Shown: in pieces, positions 16,226 through 25,257 of the stretch
How positions within the stretch are numbered: position 1 is the stretch's first letter
Layout: each line of letters starts with the position of its first letter
Source of the DNA: Candidatus Binatota bacterium
GTDB taxonomy: Bacteria; Desulfobacterota; Binatia; UBA1149; CAITLU01
Direction of reading: 5' to 3'
Length of the DNA: 32,145 nucleotides
Assembly: GCA_024276575.1 (NCBI GenBank)
Contig: JAJRWY010000112.1
Coordinates: 1 to 32,145, forward strand
The notes under the pieces: model-generated
The model's database searches: none
What the model saw: only the letters and a program-made list of their open reading frames with translations
What the model was told of the DNA's origin: nothing
Translations under genes and position numbers: made by a program

Positions 16226-16407
16226 CTAGCCCGCATTATTCGTGAAACCTCGTCGCGAAAGTCGCAAGCGCCCGTGAGATCGGCCCAAGCGCAGCGATTA
16301 GGCCCGCAGGCGTACTTACAGTACGTCGAGGGCCGAAAAGCGAGCACGGGCCGAGATTGCGGGCGATTGAGGCTTGTAGCAGAGGTTTCATGAATAATGC
16401 GGGCTAG
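16226..16407. mobile_element. MITE-like element with about 26-bp terminal inverted repeats
   Basis: The left end at 16226-16251 and the right end at 16382-16407 are inverted copies with one mismatch in 26 positions. If the outer CTAG on each side (16226-16229, 16404-16407) is a 4-bp target duplication, the element itself is 174 bp (16230-16403) with 22-bp terminal repeats starting CCCGCATTATTC. The interior is also self-complementary: GCCCGTG (16270-16276) with CACGGGC (16345-16351), GGCCC (16301-16305) with GGGCC (16330-16334), and CGTAC/GTACG (16311-16325), so the whole unit folds into one long interrupted hairpin. No transposase is encoded. This fits a non-autonomous derivative of an insertion sequence with CTAG-type targets (for example the IS5 group or IS1380 family); the parent is unknown. 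Confidence 0.6.
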
Positions 16408-16418
16408 GACTAGACTCG

Positions 16419-16808
16419 TCAGGCGAAAAGAGATGCGCGCGCCTGCGCTATCTTCAGAGCATGCAAGAGGACGTCGACCTCCCCAGGCTCATTAGCCCCG
16501 GTTTCGAGGGCCTCTTGCGCCCGCCGCAACTCCTCACGCACAAGGCCAGCGTCCAGGTCATCCGCGAAAGCAGCATCGTCGGCAAGAACCGTGACGAGAT
16601 CTCCTTTCACTTCTCCGTAGCCACCCTCAATGAAAAGACGCTTCACCGCACCGCCCTCTACATAAGACAAGATTCCCGCATCGAGTCCGCCAAGAAGGGT
16701 GACATGTTGCGGCAACACCCCGAACTCACCCGCTACACCGGGTGCGCTGAGTTCGCTCACCTCAGCGTCAACTACTTGACGGTCGGGCGTAAGAACACGG
16801 AGTTTCAT
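16419..16808 (-). CDS. atpC: ATP synthase F1 epsilon subunit
   Basis: A roughly 129-residue central-stalk subunit of F1Fo ATP synthase that couples rotation and can inhibit hydrolysis. The beta-sandwich domain is clear (LRVLTPDRQVVDAEVSELSAPGVAGEFGVLPQHVTLLGGL, positions about 3-42; IEGGYGEVKGDLVTVLADDA), followed by the two-helix C-terminal domain. The ATG at 16808 is preceded in frame by a GTG at 16811; the ATG fits the family start. It is the last gene of the seven-gene minus-strand atp cluster, 42 bp after atpD. Confidence 0.95.
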   Translation of the reverse strand: MKLRVLTPDRQVVDAEVSELSAPGVAGEFGVLPQHVTLLGGLDAGILSYVEGGAVKRLFIEGGYGEVKGDLVTVLADDAAFADDLDAGLVREELRRAQEALETGANEPGEVDVLLHALKIAQARASLFA

Positions 16809-16850
16809 CACAGTGCTTCCCTATTGCCTCGTTCCGCTCAATCTTGGGGG

Positions 16851-18272
<1,422 letters not shown>

Positions 18273-19154
18273 CTAACCTTTGAGTGCTTCCGCACCGCCG
18301 ACGATTTCCATCAACTCGGTGGTAATAGTCGCTTGCCGCGCCCGGTTCATCGCCAGAGTCAGCCGGTCGATCATGTCCGAAGCGTTTCTAGTCGCACTGT
18401 CCATGGCCGTCATCCTCGCACCATGCTCGCTGGCAGTACTTTCCAACATCGCTTGATAGACCTTGGTCTGTACGAAACGCGACAATATCGATTGTAACAA
18501 TACCCGTGAATCCGGCTCGTAAACGTAATCCGTCGCATCCCCGCCGCTGCTTTCGCCACCTTGACCGCCAACTTCGTCTACAATCGGCAGCAGACGCACG
18601 ACCACCGGAACCTGTGACATCGCGGACTGGAAGCGTGCATATACCAAAAACACGGAACCGTTTTCTCCGGAAAGGAAACGCTCCGAGGCTTCCGATGCCA
18701 CTTCGCGCGCCAGAGCAAAGTCGAAACCGCCCTGAAGATTCACATGCTCCGTAACTATCCGTTCGCCTATCCGCTTGCCGAAATAGTCACGGCCACGCCG
18801 TCCACACAGAGTCACCGTCGATCCCTCCCCTTGTTCGGAACTGAGGAAGGTTTCCGCCATCTTGATCAGGTTGGCGTTGAATCCCCCGCACAATCCGCGA
18901 TCGGAGGTGAAAATGACTACATGTGACGGCGCAGAAGATCCCGGTGCCATGAACGGATGGGCCGCATCCTCGCCTAACCCGCCACCCAAACCTTCGAGAA
19001 GCTCACTGAGTTTGGATGCGTAAGGCCGGGCGTTCTCCGCCGCCTCCTGCGCGCGCCGCAGCTTGGCCGCAGCGACCATCTTCATCGCCTTGGTGATCTG
19101 CTGGGTGCTCTTTACGGTAGCGACCCGTTTTCGAATGTCTTTTAGACTAGGCAC
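18273..19154 (-). CDS. atpG: ATP synthase F1 gamma subunit
   Basis: A 293-residue rotor shaft subunit. The N-terminal coiled coil (LKDIRKRVATVKSTQQITKAMKMVAAAKL) and C-terminal helix (RMTAMDSATRNASDMIDRL) are the signatures, and the DRGLCGGFN motif is present. It starts with GTG at 19154, preceded by the Shine-Dalgarno-like TAAGGAAA that includes the atpA stop. The frame is the same as atpA, separated by that TAA and three codons, so only this stop keeps the two proteins apart. Confidence 0.96.
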   Translation of the reverse strand: MPSLKDIRKRVATVKSTQQITKAMKMVAAAKLRRAQEAAENARPYASKLSELLEGLGGGLGEDAAHPFMAPGSSAPSHVVIFTSDRGLCGGFNANLIKMAETFLSSEQGEGSTVTLCGRRGRDYFGKRIGERIVTEHVNLQGGFDFALAREVASEASERFLSGENGSVFLVYARFQSAMSQVPVVVRLLPIVDEVGGQGGESSGGDATDYVYEPDSRVLLQSILSRFVQTKVYQAMLESTASEHGARMTAMDSATRNASDMIDRLTLAMNRARQATITTELMEIVGGAEALKG

Positions 19155-19163
19155 GGGGTTTCC

Positions 19164-20672
19164 TTAGCCGCCAAAAATATCCTTGAACTCGTCAAGCACC
19201 GCGTCTATCCGGGCCTTGACTTCGTCGGTCAGGGCTTGCTGCTCGCGAATGGTTTCGTAGAGCTCTGGATGCGAGTTCTCGATGAAAGCGGAAAGCTCGG
19301 ACTCATAGCGACGCACCCGCGACGGCTCAATCTCATCGACCCGGCCACTGGTGGCCGCATACAAAATCACCACCTGCCGTGCGATGTTTTGCGGAACATA
19401 TTGATCCTGTTTGAGGACCTCGACCATGCGCTCACCGCGCGCGAGCATCTTCTGGGTCGATTCGTCAAGATCAGAACCGAACTGTGCAAAGGCGGCCATC
19501 TCTCGAAACTGTGCGAGATCCAAGCGTAAAGTGCCGGCCACTTGTTTCATCGCCTTGATTTGCGCGGCACCGCCTACACGAGAAACCGACAGGCCCACAT
19601 TAACCGCCGGCCGTACCCCCGAATAGAATAAATCGGTTTCAAGAAAGATCTGCCCGTCGGTTATGGAGATCACATTGGTCGGGATGTAAGCGGAAACGTC
19701 GCCGGCTTGAGTTTCGATGATCGGCAACGCCGTCAAAGATCCCCCTCCCTCCGCATCGCTCATCTTGGCGGCGCGTTCGAGCAAGCGTGAGTGTAGGTAA
19801 AAAACGTCACCCGGATAGGCTTCGCGCCCAGGTGGACGCCGCAACAACAAGGAAAGTTGGCGATAGGCAACAGCTTGTTTCGAAAGATCATCGTAGATGA
19901 TCACAGCGTGACGGCCGCTGTCGCGAAAGTATTCGCCCATGGTCACGCCCGAGTAGGCTGACAGGAACTGTAACGGGGCCGACTCTGAAGCAGTCGCAGC
20001 AACTACGATGGTGTAGTCCATGGCACCGTGCTTACGGAGCCGCTCCACCACCTGCGCAACCGAAGAACGTTTCTGCCCGATCGCTACATAAATGCAGACT
20101 ACATCAAGGCCTTTTTGATTGATGATCGTATCGATCGCGATCGCAGTCTTGCCGGTTTGACGATCGCCAATGATCAACTCACGCTGGCCGCGTCCGATCG
20201 GAATCATCGAATCGATGGCTTTGATACCGGTTTGCAACGGTTCCGACACCGGCTGCCGCGCCATGATCCCCGGAGCCTTGAGTTCGATGCGCCGCATGTT
20301 CTCGGTTTCAATTGCGCCAAGGCCGTCTATTGGCTCACCCAGCGCGTTGACCACGCGTCCCAGCAAAGCATCGCCTACCGGGACTTCGGCGATACGCCCG
20401 GTACGGCGTACTTCCGCGCCTTCGCAAACGGTTTCCGGATCACCGAAAATTGCCACGCCGACATTGTCTTCCTCGAGGTTCAAAACCATCCCCGAGACTC
20501 CGCTTTCGAACTCGAGTAGCTCACCGGCCGCTGCCCGATCGAGTCCGTAAACTCTGGCAATCCCATCGCCGGTAGCCAAGACACGGCCGGTTTCACGCAC
20601 CTCGATCTCACCGCCGAAATCGCGAATGCGCTCCTTGATTATGTCACTGATCTCAGATGCTTTGATCTGCAT
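19164..20672 (-). CDS. atpA: ATP synthase F1 alpha subunit
   Basis: The 502-residue non-catalytic nucleotide-binding subunit. The N-terminal DIIKERI and beta-barrel are followed by Walker [16 protein letters not shown], the [18 protein letters not shown] Walker B region and the [22 protein letters not shown] block. Length is normal. It terminates in TAA, one of only two genes in the window to do so. It lies 48 bp after atpH and 9 bp before the atpG start. Confidence 0.98.
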   Translation of the reverse strand: MQIKASEISDIIKERIRDFGGEIEVRETGRVLATGDGIARVYGLDRAAAGELLEFESGVSGMVLNLEEDNVGVAIFGDPETVCEGAEVRRTGRIAEVPVGDALLGRVVNALGEPIDGLGAIETENMRRIELKAPGIMARQPVSEPLQTGIKAIDSMIPIGRGQRELIIGDRQTGKTAIAIDTIINQKGLDVVCIYVAIGQKRSSVAQVVERLRKHGAMDYTIVVAATASESAPLQFLSAYSGVTMGEYFRDSGRHAVIIYDDLSKQAVAYRQLSLLLRRPPGREAYPGDVFYLHSRLLERAAKMSDAEGGGSLTALPIIETQAGDVSAYIPTNVISITDGQIFLETDLFYSGVRPAVNVGLSVSRVGGAAQIKAMKQVAGTLRLDLAQFREMAAFAQFGSDLDESTQKMLARGERMVEVLKQDQYVPQNIARQVVILYAATSGRVDEIEPSRVRRYESELSAFIENSHPELYETIREQQALTDEVKARIDAVLDEFKDIFGG

Positions 20673-20720
20673 CGAGTTCCTCCAATTAGCGGCTCCGCGC
20701 TTCCCGACGGAAACGCCGCG

Positions 20721-21260
20721 CTATGATTCCCCAGCCATGGACGCGGCAAGTCGCGCCAGACGCGTCCGTACACTGCCATCGTACACCCGGCCTTCGAGTT
20801 CCACGGTGACACCGCCGATAAGATCCTCATCGATCGACAACACAGGGACGATCTCGAGGCCCGCAATGCGGCCGAACTTGTCCCTGATAGCTTCGAGATC
20901 CTGCTCATCGAGCACAGAGGCGCAGCAAATACTCGCACGCACACGCCCGGCCGCCTCATCCTCCAAACTTCGATAGCAGTTACAGATCAACCCAACGTGA
21001 TCGAATCGATCTGCTTCCGCGACAACTCCGAGAAAACGCAACAGTGTGGGCTCGGCTGAAAGCGCATCATGCAGAGCCACGACCAACGCTTTACGCTTGT
21101 CCGCCGACAATGCTCCGGGGGCAAGGGTCTTGGCCTCCAAACCGTCCAGGGCCTGGGCAAGTTCCCGCAGAGCGCTCCCGATTTCAGCAATGCGCCCTTC
21201 TTCTTCAGCCAATTCGTAGAGAGCGCGGGCGTAACGCCTCGCAAGCGCACCGTTGGTAAT
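20721..21260 (-). CDS. atpH: ATP synthase F1 delta (OSCP) subunit, apparent ATT start
   Basis: The peripheral-stalk subunit joining the b/b' stator to F1. From the first conventional start codon in frame (TTG at 21212) the protein lacks the family's N-terminal helix. Reading further upstream restores it: ITNGALARRYARALYELAEE, matching the usual ARRYAKALFELA motif. In that stretch there is no ATG, GTG or TTG back to an in-frame TAA at 21300-21302. The ATT at 21258-21260 lies 5 nt after GGTGGAG and gives 179 residues, exactly the normal family length. The C-terminal IGGVTVELEGRVYDGSVRTRLARL is typical of delta subunits. The gene overlaps no neighbour; its ATT is 2 nt beyond the atpF stop. An ATT start is inferred; a sequencing error is the alternative. 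Confidence 0.87.
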   Translation of the reverse strand: MTNGALARRYARALYELAEEEGRIAEIGSALRELAQALDGLEAKTLAPGALSADKRKALVVALHDALSAEPTLLRFLGVVAEADRFDHVGLICNCYRSLEDEAAGRVRASICCASVLDEQDLEAIRDKFGRIAGLEIVPVLSIDEDLIGGVTVELEGRVYDGSVRTRLARLAASMAGES

Positions 21261-21262
21261 GG

Positions 21263-21859
21263 CTACTCCACCGCCTCCAAGAAATCGCCAACCAACCGCT
21301 TACGCTCCTCGTCCGAGAGTCTCGCTATAATGTCGCGTTGCGCGATCTCAGCCGCAAGAGCCACGGCTTCGGCCCTCAACTCGTTGCGAGCGCGCTCGAG
21401 TTCCGACTCCGCAGCGCGTTGTGCGTTCTCCCTGAGCCTTTGGCCGGCCTCTTCAGCAGCGGCGAGAATGCGCTCGCGGTCCTTCTCGGCCAAGCGCTTG
21501 ATCTCATCCACCATCTCCACACGGGCCTGCTCCAACGCTGCCGATTTGGCTTGGTACTCGGCTTTCAGCGCTTCCGCCTCTTCTTTGGCCCGCGCAGCCG
21601 CTGACATCGCCTCGACCAACTGCTTGCGACGGTCCGCCAGAAAATCGCGAAGCGGCCGCTTGGCAAAACGAACGATCAGGTAAACGAAAATGAAAAAGTT
21701 GACGAAACTGAACAGCAGGATCATCAAACCGGCAGCGCTCGGATTCTCGGCTATATGCGCATCGGCGCCGCCTTTGGAAGCCAGAGCCGTCGCCGACCAC
21801 AGCACGATCCCCACGAAAGCGGGAAGGACTTTCCGTAGCGTGGTAAATGCTCGCAGCAT
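21263..21859 (-). CDS. atpF: ATP synthase Fo b subunit
   Basis: A 198-residue stator subunit. An N-terminal signal-like hydrophobic stretch (about 9-28) precedes the membrane anchor (LMILLFSFVNFFIFVYLIVRF, about 45-66), then a long charged coiled coil (RPLRDFLADRRKQL onward) to the C terminus. The leader-like extra hydrophobic segment is common in deltaproteobacterial AtpF. The ATG at 21859 shares a base with the TGA of atpF' (TGATG). It ends 2 nt before the inferred atpH start. Confidence 0.92.
   Translation of the reverse strand: MLRAFTTLRKVLPAFVGIVLWSATALASKGGADAHIAENPSAAGLMILLFSFVNFFIFVYLIVRFAKRPLRDFLADRRKQLVEAMSAAARAKEEAEALKAEYQAKSAALEQARVEMVDEIKRLAEKDRERILAAAEEAGQRLRENAQRAAESELERARNELRAEAVALAAEIAQRDIIARLSDEERKRLVGDFLEAVE
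21266..21272 (-). promoter_or_regulatory. Shine-Dalgarno supporting the ATT start of atpH
   Basis: On the minus strand GGTGGAG lies 5 nt before the ATT at 21258-21260, inside the end of atpF. A second GGAGG lies at 21274-21278. Spacing suits initiation at ATT and not at the TTG at 21212, 53 nt further on. Confidence 0.6.
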
Positions 21860-22296
21860 CAACCGGCACCCCCGCGTCCGATCACCGCTGTCGCCATCAA
21901 CGCGCCAAGCTCTTGAGCCTGCTCCCTTAACTGCCGAGAGGCATCGTCGCGTGCGGCAGCTATGGACTCGCGCAATTCGGCAAGTTGCGCTGCAGCCTCT
22001 TGCTGCGCGCTGTCGAACAAACGGGATTCCTCTTCTTTGGTTTGTTTTCGAAGCAAGTCGACTTCTTGGGTCGCCGCGGCCTTGGCCTGCGCCATCTCTT
22101 CGTCGATCCGTGCCTTGATCGATTCGACTTCCGCCCTTTCACGCTCCGCTTCGGCGCGGTCACCGTCGGTGCGTTGCTCGCGTTCGGCGAGCAGTTCAGC
22201 GAAGGGCTTGAACAGCAGCCGGTTCAACACCACGAACAGTGCGACGAACGCACCGATCTGAATCAGGAATGTGTAATCAGGCGGAAACGCCAACAT
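21859..22296 (-). CDS. atpF': ATP synthase Fo b' subunit
   Basis: A 145-residue second b-type stator subunit (also called AtpX/AtpG). One N-terminal membrane helix (FLIQIGAFVALFVVLNRLLF) is followed by KPFAELLAEREQRTDGDRAEAE and a long coiled coil rich in Ala/Glu/Arg. Paired b and b' subunits are typical of deltaproteobacteria, cyanobacteria and alphaproteobacteria. It is the first gene of the atp cluster, 237 bp after parB, and a promoter candidate lies in that gap. The genes for the a and c subunits are not here. Confidence 0.92.
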   Translation of the reverse strand: MLAFPPDYTFLIQIGAFVALFVVLNRLLFKPFAELLAEREQRTDGDRAEAERERAEVESIKARIDEEMAQAKAAATQEVDLLRKQTKEEESRLFDSAQQEAAAQLAELRESIAAARDDASRQLREQAQELGALMATAVIGRGGAG

Positions 22297-22454
22297 GTCG
22301 GCTTGCCGGTCCTTGTCTCAGAATCGAAGGCCGAACATCGCTAACCGTACGGGCCCTACATGGAGCGCCGCCGAAACACAGATGCCCAGCCGGAGCCACT
22401 GCCCCGACCCAACGGATCCGAAAATACAAAAATACCGAGGGCAGGGTCTTCCTT

Positions 22455-22480
22455 AAAAAGGATACCGCCGTCTCCGGCGG
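22455..22480 (-). terminator. Hairpin with T-run between parB and atpF'
   Basis: On the minus strand CCGCCG/CGGCGG arms (22465-22480, 4-nt loop) are followed after a few bases by TTTTT (22455-22459). It could be a weak terminator for parB or a leader hairpin/attenuator of the atp operon, because the promoter candidate lies just upstream. Confidence 0.45.
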
Positions 22481-22489
22481 CCATGGCAC

Positions 22490-22518
22490 CGTCTATCCTT
22501 GGAAGCGTTGCTTGTCAA
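22490..22518 (-). promoter_or_regulatory. Candidate promoter of the atp operon
   Basis: On the minus strand a perfect TTGACA (22513-22518) is followed after 17 bp by TAGACG (22490-22495), a weak -10. It faces atpF', which begins about 190 bp downstream. Confidence 0.35.
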
Positions 22519-22533
22519 AAGTAAGCGCAGCGA

Positions 22534-23427
22534 TTATCCGGCAAGCCGCTCTATAAGGTTGGTTAATTCCTCGCTGGAGTAGAACTCGATCTCTATTCGC
22601 CCTTTGCTCTCTTGGCCGCGGAGCCTCACTTTTGTGCCTAGGCTGCGGCTCAAGCGCAGCTCCCATTACCGTGGAGATTGCTTCCCCGTGCGCGTAGACG
22701 GCGCCATGCTTTGCTGCCGGCTTGTACCCGCAACTTCCTTTACCAGATCCTCCGCTTCACGCACCGAAAGGCCCTTCTGGGCAATCTTGCGTGCCGCAGC
22801 AATTTGAGCCGCTGCGGTCGGTAACGCTAGCAGCGCCCGTGCATGCCCCTCGCTCAAGAAACCTTGCTCCAAAGCAGCTTGAACCGGTTCCGGCAGCGCC
22901 AACAAACGGATCGTGTTCGACACCGCCGCGCGCGACTTCCCGACCCGCTGCGCTACCTGCTCCTGCGTGTGCCCATAAGACTCAATCAAACGCTGATAAG
23001 CACGAGCACGCTCGAGTGCGTCGAGATCCTCGCGCTGTATGTTCTCTACCAAGGCCATTTCTAGCAGTTCTTGCTCCGAGGCGGCCTCACGTAATACCAC
23101 TGGAACCTTGTCAAGCCCTGCCCGGGCAGCCGCACGTAAACGCCGTTCACCCGCGATCAACTCGTAGTGGCCGTCACGCCTGCTCACGATCAGAGGCTGT
23201 ATGACGCCTTGCGCTCGAATCGACGCGCTAAGCTCCTCGAGTCCTTCTTCGCCGAAGCGTCTTCGCGGCTGCTCGCGCCCGGCCACGATCTCTTCCACTC
23301 CGACTTCGAAAGCCGCCTGCTGCGGCTCCAATCTAAGCTCCACAGCAGTCGCAGCCCCGGAAGCTCCGGCCGTTGCGCCGTTGCCCAGTATCGCGTTCAG
23401 TCCCTTGCCAAGTGGCTGTCTACGCAT
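22534..23427 (-). CDS. parB: ParB chromosome-partitioning protein, interrupted by an in-frame TAA
   Basis: ParB/Spo0J binds parS, spreads as a CTP-dependent clamp and works with ParA in origin segregation. The N-terminal ParB/Srx-type domain (EIVAGREQPRRRF, GVIQPLIVSRRDG, LIAGERRLRAA, ALVENIQREDL) and the HTH domain (YGHTQEQVAQRVGKSRAAVSNTIRLL) are intact. After 253 residues the frame meets TAA at 22666-22668. The same frame then continues with ELRLSRSLGTKVRL and GRIEIEFYSSEELTNLIERLAG, the normal C-terminal dimerisation domain, to a TAA at 22534. A point change, sequencing error or readthrough would explain this. The ATG at 23427 has a strong GGAGGAG site and lies inside the end of parA (8-nt overlap), so I prefer it over starts further upstream. 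Confidence 0.85.
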
Positions 23428-24226
23428 TATCTCCTCCCACCACAGCCCCGGGTCCGGAGGCCGTAACACCTTGATTTAACAATTCTTTTGCGGCTTGACG
23501 ATAGGCCGCTGCCCCTGTTGAAGCAGGGTCATACTGTAGCACCGGCATGCCATGAGACGGACTCTCACCGATGCGAACATTACGCGGGACCATCACGCTG
23601 AATACTTTGCCGCCGAAGTGACTGCGAACCTCCGCAGCTACTTGACGTGACAGGGAGGTCCTAGCGTCGTACATGGTCAGGAGTATGCCGCAAAGCCGTA
23701 AACGAGTGTTGAAGCTGTCGCGAATCCTCGCCACCGTATCGAGTAAGGCGCTGAGGCCTTCGAGCGCGTAGAACTCACATTGTAGAGGTACGAGAACGGA
23801 ATCAGCCGCCGATAACGCATTGAGGGTCAACATACCAAGCGCCGGCGGGCAATCTATGATCACATAGTCATAAGAATCCGTGATCTCACTCAGTTTCTCG
23901 GACAGCACTCGTTCGCGGGCCGAGCAACTAACGAGTTCGACTTCGGCACCTGCCAAGTCCCTCGTCGCCGGTAACAAATCGAGTCTAGGAACAGAGGTCG
24001 GGACGATCACCGAATGGGGTGAAGTTTCGCCCACCATCAACTCGTAAACTCCCGAACTCGCTCGCACACCCACGCCGCTGGATGCACTTGCTTGCGAATC
24101 CAGATCAACCAGCAATACGCGCTTACCTTCCAGGGCTAAAGCTGCCGACAGGTTGACGGCAGTTGCGGTCTTACCCACTCCACCCTTCTGGTTGGCCACG
24201 GCTATGATCATCCCAATACCAGCCAC
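23420..24226 (-). CDS. parA: ParA/Soj chromosome-partitioning ATPase
   Basis: A roughly 268-residue deviant-Walker ATPase that forms DNA-bound gradients used by ParB-parS to move origins apart. The deviant Walker A ANQKGGVGKTATAVNL, the LLVDLDSQASAS motif and the switch YVIIDCPPALGMLTLNAL are present, with PLQCEFYALEGL typical of chromosomal Soj/ParA. The start is a GTG at 24226 or the ATG at 24211, which begins exactly at MIIAVANQKGG; both are plausible. It is the first gene after the parS region and is coupled to parB by overlap. Confidence 0.95.
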   Translation of the reverse strand: MAGIGMIIAVANQKGGVGKTATAVNLSAALALEGKRVLLVDLDSQASASSGVGVRASSGVYELMVGETSPHSVIVPTSVPRLDLLPATRDLAGAEVELVSCSARERVLSEKLSEITDSYDYVIIDCPPALGMLTLNALSAADSVLVPLQCEFYALEGLSALLDTVARIRDSFNTRLRLCGILLTMYDARTSLSRQVAAEVRSHFGGKVFSVMVPRNVRIGESPSHGMPVLQYDPASTGAAAYRQAAKELLNQGVTASGPGAVVGGDNA

Positions 24227-24403
24227 TCCACTACTCGAGCCGTATTAGGAAAATTACCACGCAGCTCTTAACAAGGCGAACCCGCGCCGCACATGCCGAC
24301 CCAAGGCATAAACCCCGTAAGTACGTCGCAAACAAGGCCTGCTTCTAATACCAAGCCAGTGCAGAGCTTTCACGTAAAAACTTCGTAGCGCATCCGAGAG
24401 TAC

Positions 24404-24419
24404 TGTTTCACGTGAAACG
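24404..24419. promoter_or_regulatory. parS site 1
   Basis: TGTTTCACGTGAAACG matches the bacterial parS consensus TGTTTCACGTGAAACA at 15 of 16 positions, with a perfect 14-bp palindromic core (24405-24418). Confidence 0.95.
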
Positions 24420-24445
24420 TCGAGCCATACTCCCGGTACGTGGCG

Positions 24446-24461
24446 TGTTTCACGTGAAACA
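24446..24461. promoter_or_regulatory. parS site 2, perfect consensus
   Basis: TGTTTCACGTGAAACA is an exact parS consensus. The dyad continues to 24 bp (24442-24465). Its centre is 42 bp from that of site 1. Confidence 0.97.
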
Positions 24462-24484
24462 CGCCTGTCGGACTCTCCATCCTA

Positions 24485-24494
24485 CCCCCCCCCC
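24485..24494. repeat. Ten-base poly-C tract between parS sites
   Basis: Ten consecutive C residues lie between parS sites 2 and 3, outside any gene. Such tracts are prone to length change and sequencing error. Confidence 0.9.
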
Positions 24495-24519
24495 AGTAGA
24501 CCATGAACCACGTTCCACC

Positions 24520-24528
24520 TTGTCCACA
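24520..24528 (+). promoter_or_regulatory. Single DnaA-box-like sequence
   Basis: TTGTCCACA differs from the E. coli R1 box TTATCCACA at one position and equals the box form favoured in GC-rich genomes such as Streptomyces. It stands alone, so it does not by itself mark an origin. Confidence 0.3.
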
Positions 24529-24538
24529 AACACCGTAG

Positions 24539-24554
24539 TGCTTAACGTGAAACA
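24539..24554. promoter_or_regulatory. Degenerate parS-like site 3
   Basis: TGCTTAACGTGAAACA matches consensus at 14 of 16 positions; both mismatches are in the left half. It lies 93 bp from site 2, near the end of rsmG. Confidence 0.6.
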
Positions 24555-24606
24555 TGTAGCAATGATCAAATTTCGCCCGGCCGGCCGCCTCAAACAACCG
24601 GCACCG

Positions 24607-25257
24607 TCAATCCCGGTCCCGCTCAAACGACAACAGACAGCGTTTGTAAGCACCCGGCAGTTCAAATCGTAACTCGCGTGCCAGGCGCAGACCCGGTATC
24701 GCGGAACCCAGCGCTGCTATTTCCCCGCAGCCGGGGTTCGCGGCCATCACGACCGCCGTTCCTTGTTCGCACATCAACGGCTCTGCCAGCTTCAAGAAGT
24801 CTATAGGCGACCTGAAAGCTCTTGATACTACAGCCTCAAAACGCCACGACTCCCCGGGGAGATCCGCCGCGTCGCCCTGTTCCACGGTCACGTTGCTCAA
24901 ACCGAGCACGGCCGCCGCCTCGTTCATGAAACTACATTTACGGCGTTGGGACTCAACCAAGGTGAAACTCGCGTCACTGCGAAGCAGCGCCAGTGGAATG
25001 CCCGGCAGCCCGGCTCCGCTTCCGAGATCGACGACCGTGGCGCTGCCTTCCAAGAGCGGCACAAGCGAAAGTGAGTCCAGAATATGGAGAATCCAGGCTT
25101 CTTCAGGAGCAACACGCGTAAGGCCCGCGCGCGCGTTCCACAGATAGAGTAAGTCCAAGTAGCGTAGAAGTGCAGCCGCCCGGCCCTCATCCACTGCGAC
25201 ACCCAAGCGCTCCGCCTCCTGGATAAGCCTCGCAGCCGAACCGCCGGCCACTTTCAA
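24607..25257 (-). CDS. rsmG: 16S rRNA (guanine-527-N7) methyltransferase RsmG
   Basis: A 216-residue SAM-dependent methyltransferase (GidB) that modifies G527 of 16S rRNA. The Rossmann SAM motif [17 protein letters not shown], the preceding [13 protein letters not shown] and the later [19 protein letters not shown] are diagnostic. A TTG at 25257 overlaps the mnmG stop (TTGA); a GTG at 25251 is an alternative. Its place directly after mnmG is the usual one, and the parS region begins about 50 bp beyond its end. Confidence 0.95.
   Translation of the reverse strand: MKVAGGSAARLIQEAERLGVAVDEGRAAALLRYLDLLYLWNARAGLTRVAPEEAWILHILDSLSLVPLLEGSATVVDLGSGAGLPGIPLALLRSDASFTLVESQRRKCSFMNEAAAVLGLSNVTVEQGDAADLPGESWRFEAVVSRAFRSPIDFLKLAEPLMCEQGTAVVMAANPGCGEIAALGSAIPGLRLARELRFELPGAYKRCLLSFERDRD

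Larger units (their letters stand above)
16000..16418. other. Intergenic region containing a tandem repeat and a MITE-like element
   Basis: No gene is supported here. The region separates the end of the atp operon from the DUF255 gene. It holds a 12-bp tandem duplication (16139-16162) and the 182-bp inverted-repeat element (16226-16407), which ends only 11 bp from the atpC stop. The hairpin-forming element may also act as a transcript end for the atp operon. Confidence 0.6.
24227..24606. other. parS-containing intergenic region upstream of parA
   Basis: No gene is supported in these 380 bp between rsmG and parA. It contains two parS sites with perfect cores, one degenerate copy, a DnaA-box-like TTGTCCACA and a run of ten C. 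The parA promoter should lie between the parS sites and 24226, but I could not identify convincing -35/-10 elements. Confidence 0.7.

Noticed and set aside
16153-16347. 64-residue minus-strand frame between DUF255 and atpC
   Set aside because: Most of it lies in the MITE-like inverted-repeat element; similar short frames recur wherever such repeats are copied. No independent support.
19164-19166. Genome-wide reassignment of TAA to a sense codon
   Set aside because: TAA ends atpA, and reading through would fuse atpA to atpG in frame; the TAA is part of a Shine-Dalgarno-like region for atpG. The distal parB TAA is also at the expected protein end.
24370-24597. Minus-strand 75-residue frame with repeated FHVKH/FHVKQ pentapeptides
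   Set aside because: The repeats are translations of the parS palindromes and their degenerate copies, so this is not a peptide-repeat gene.
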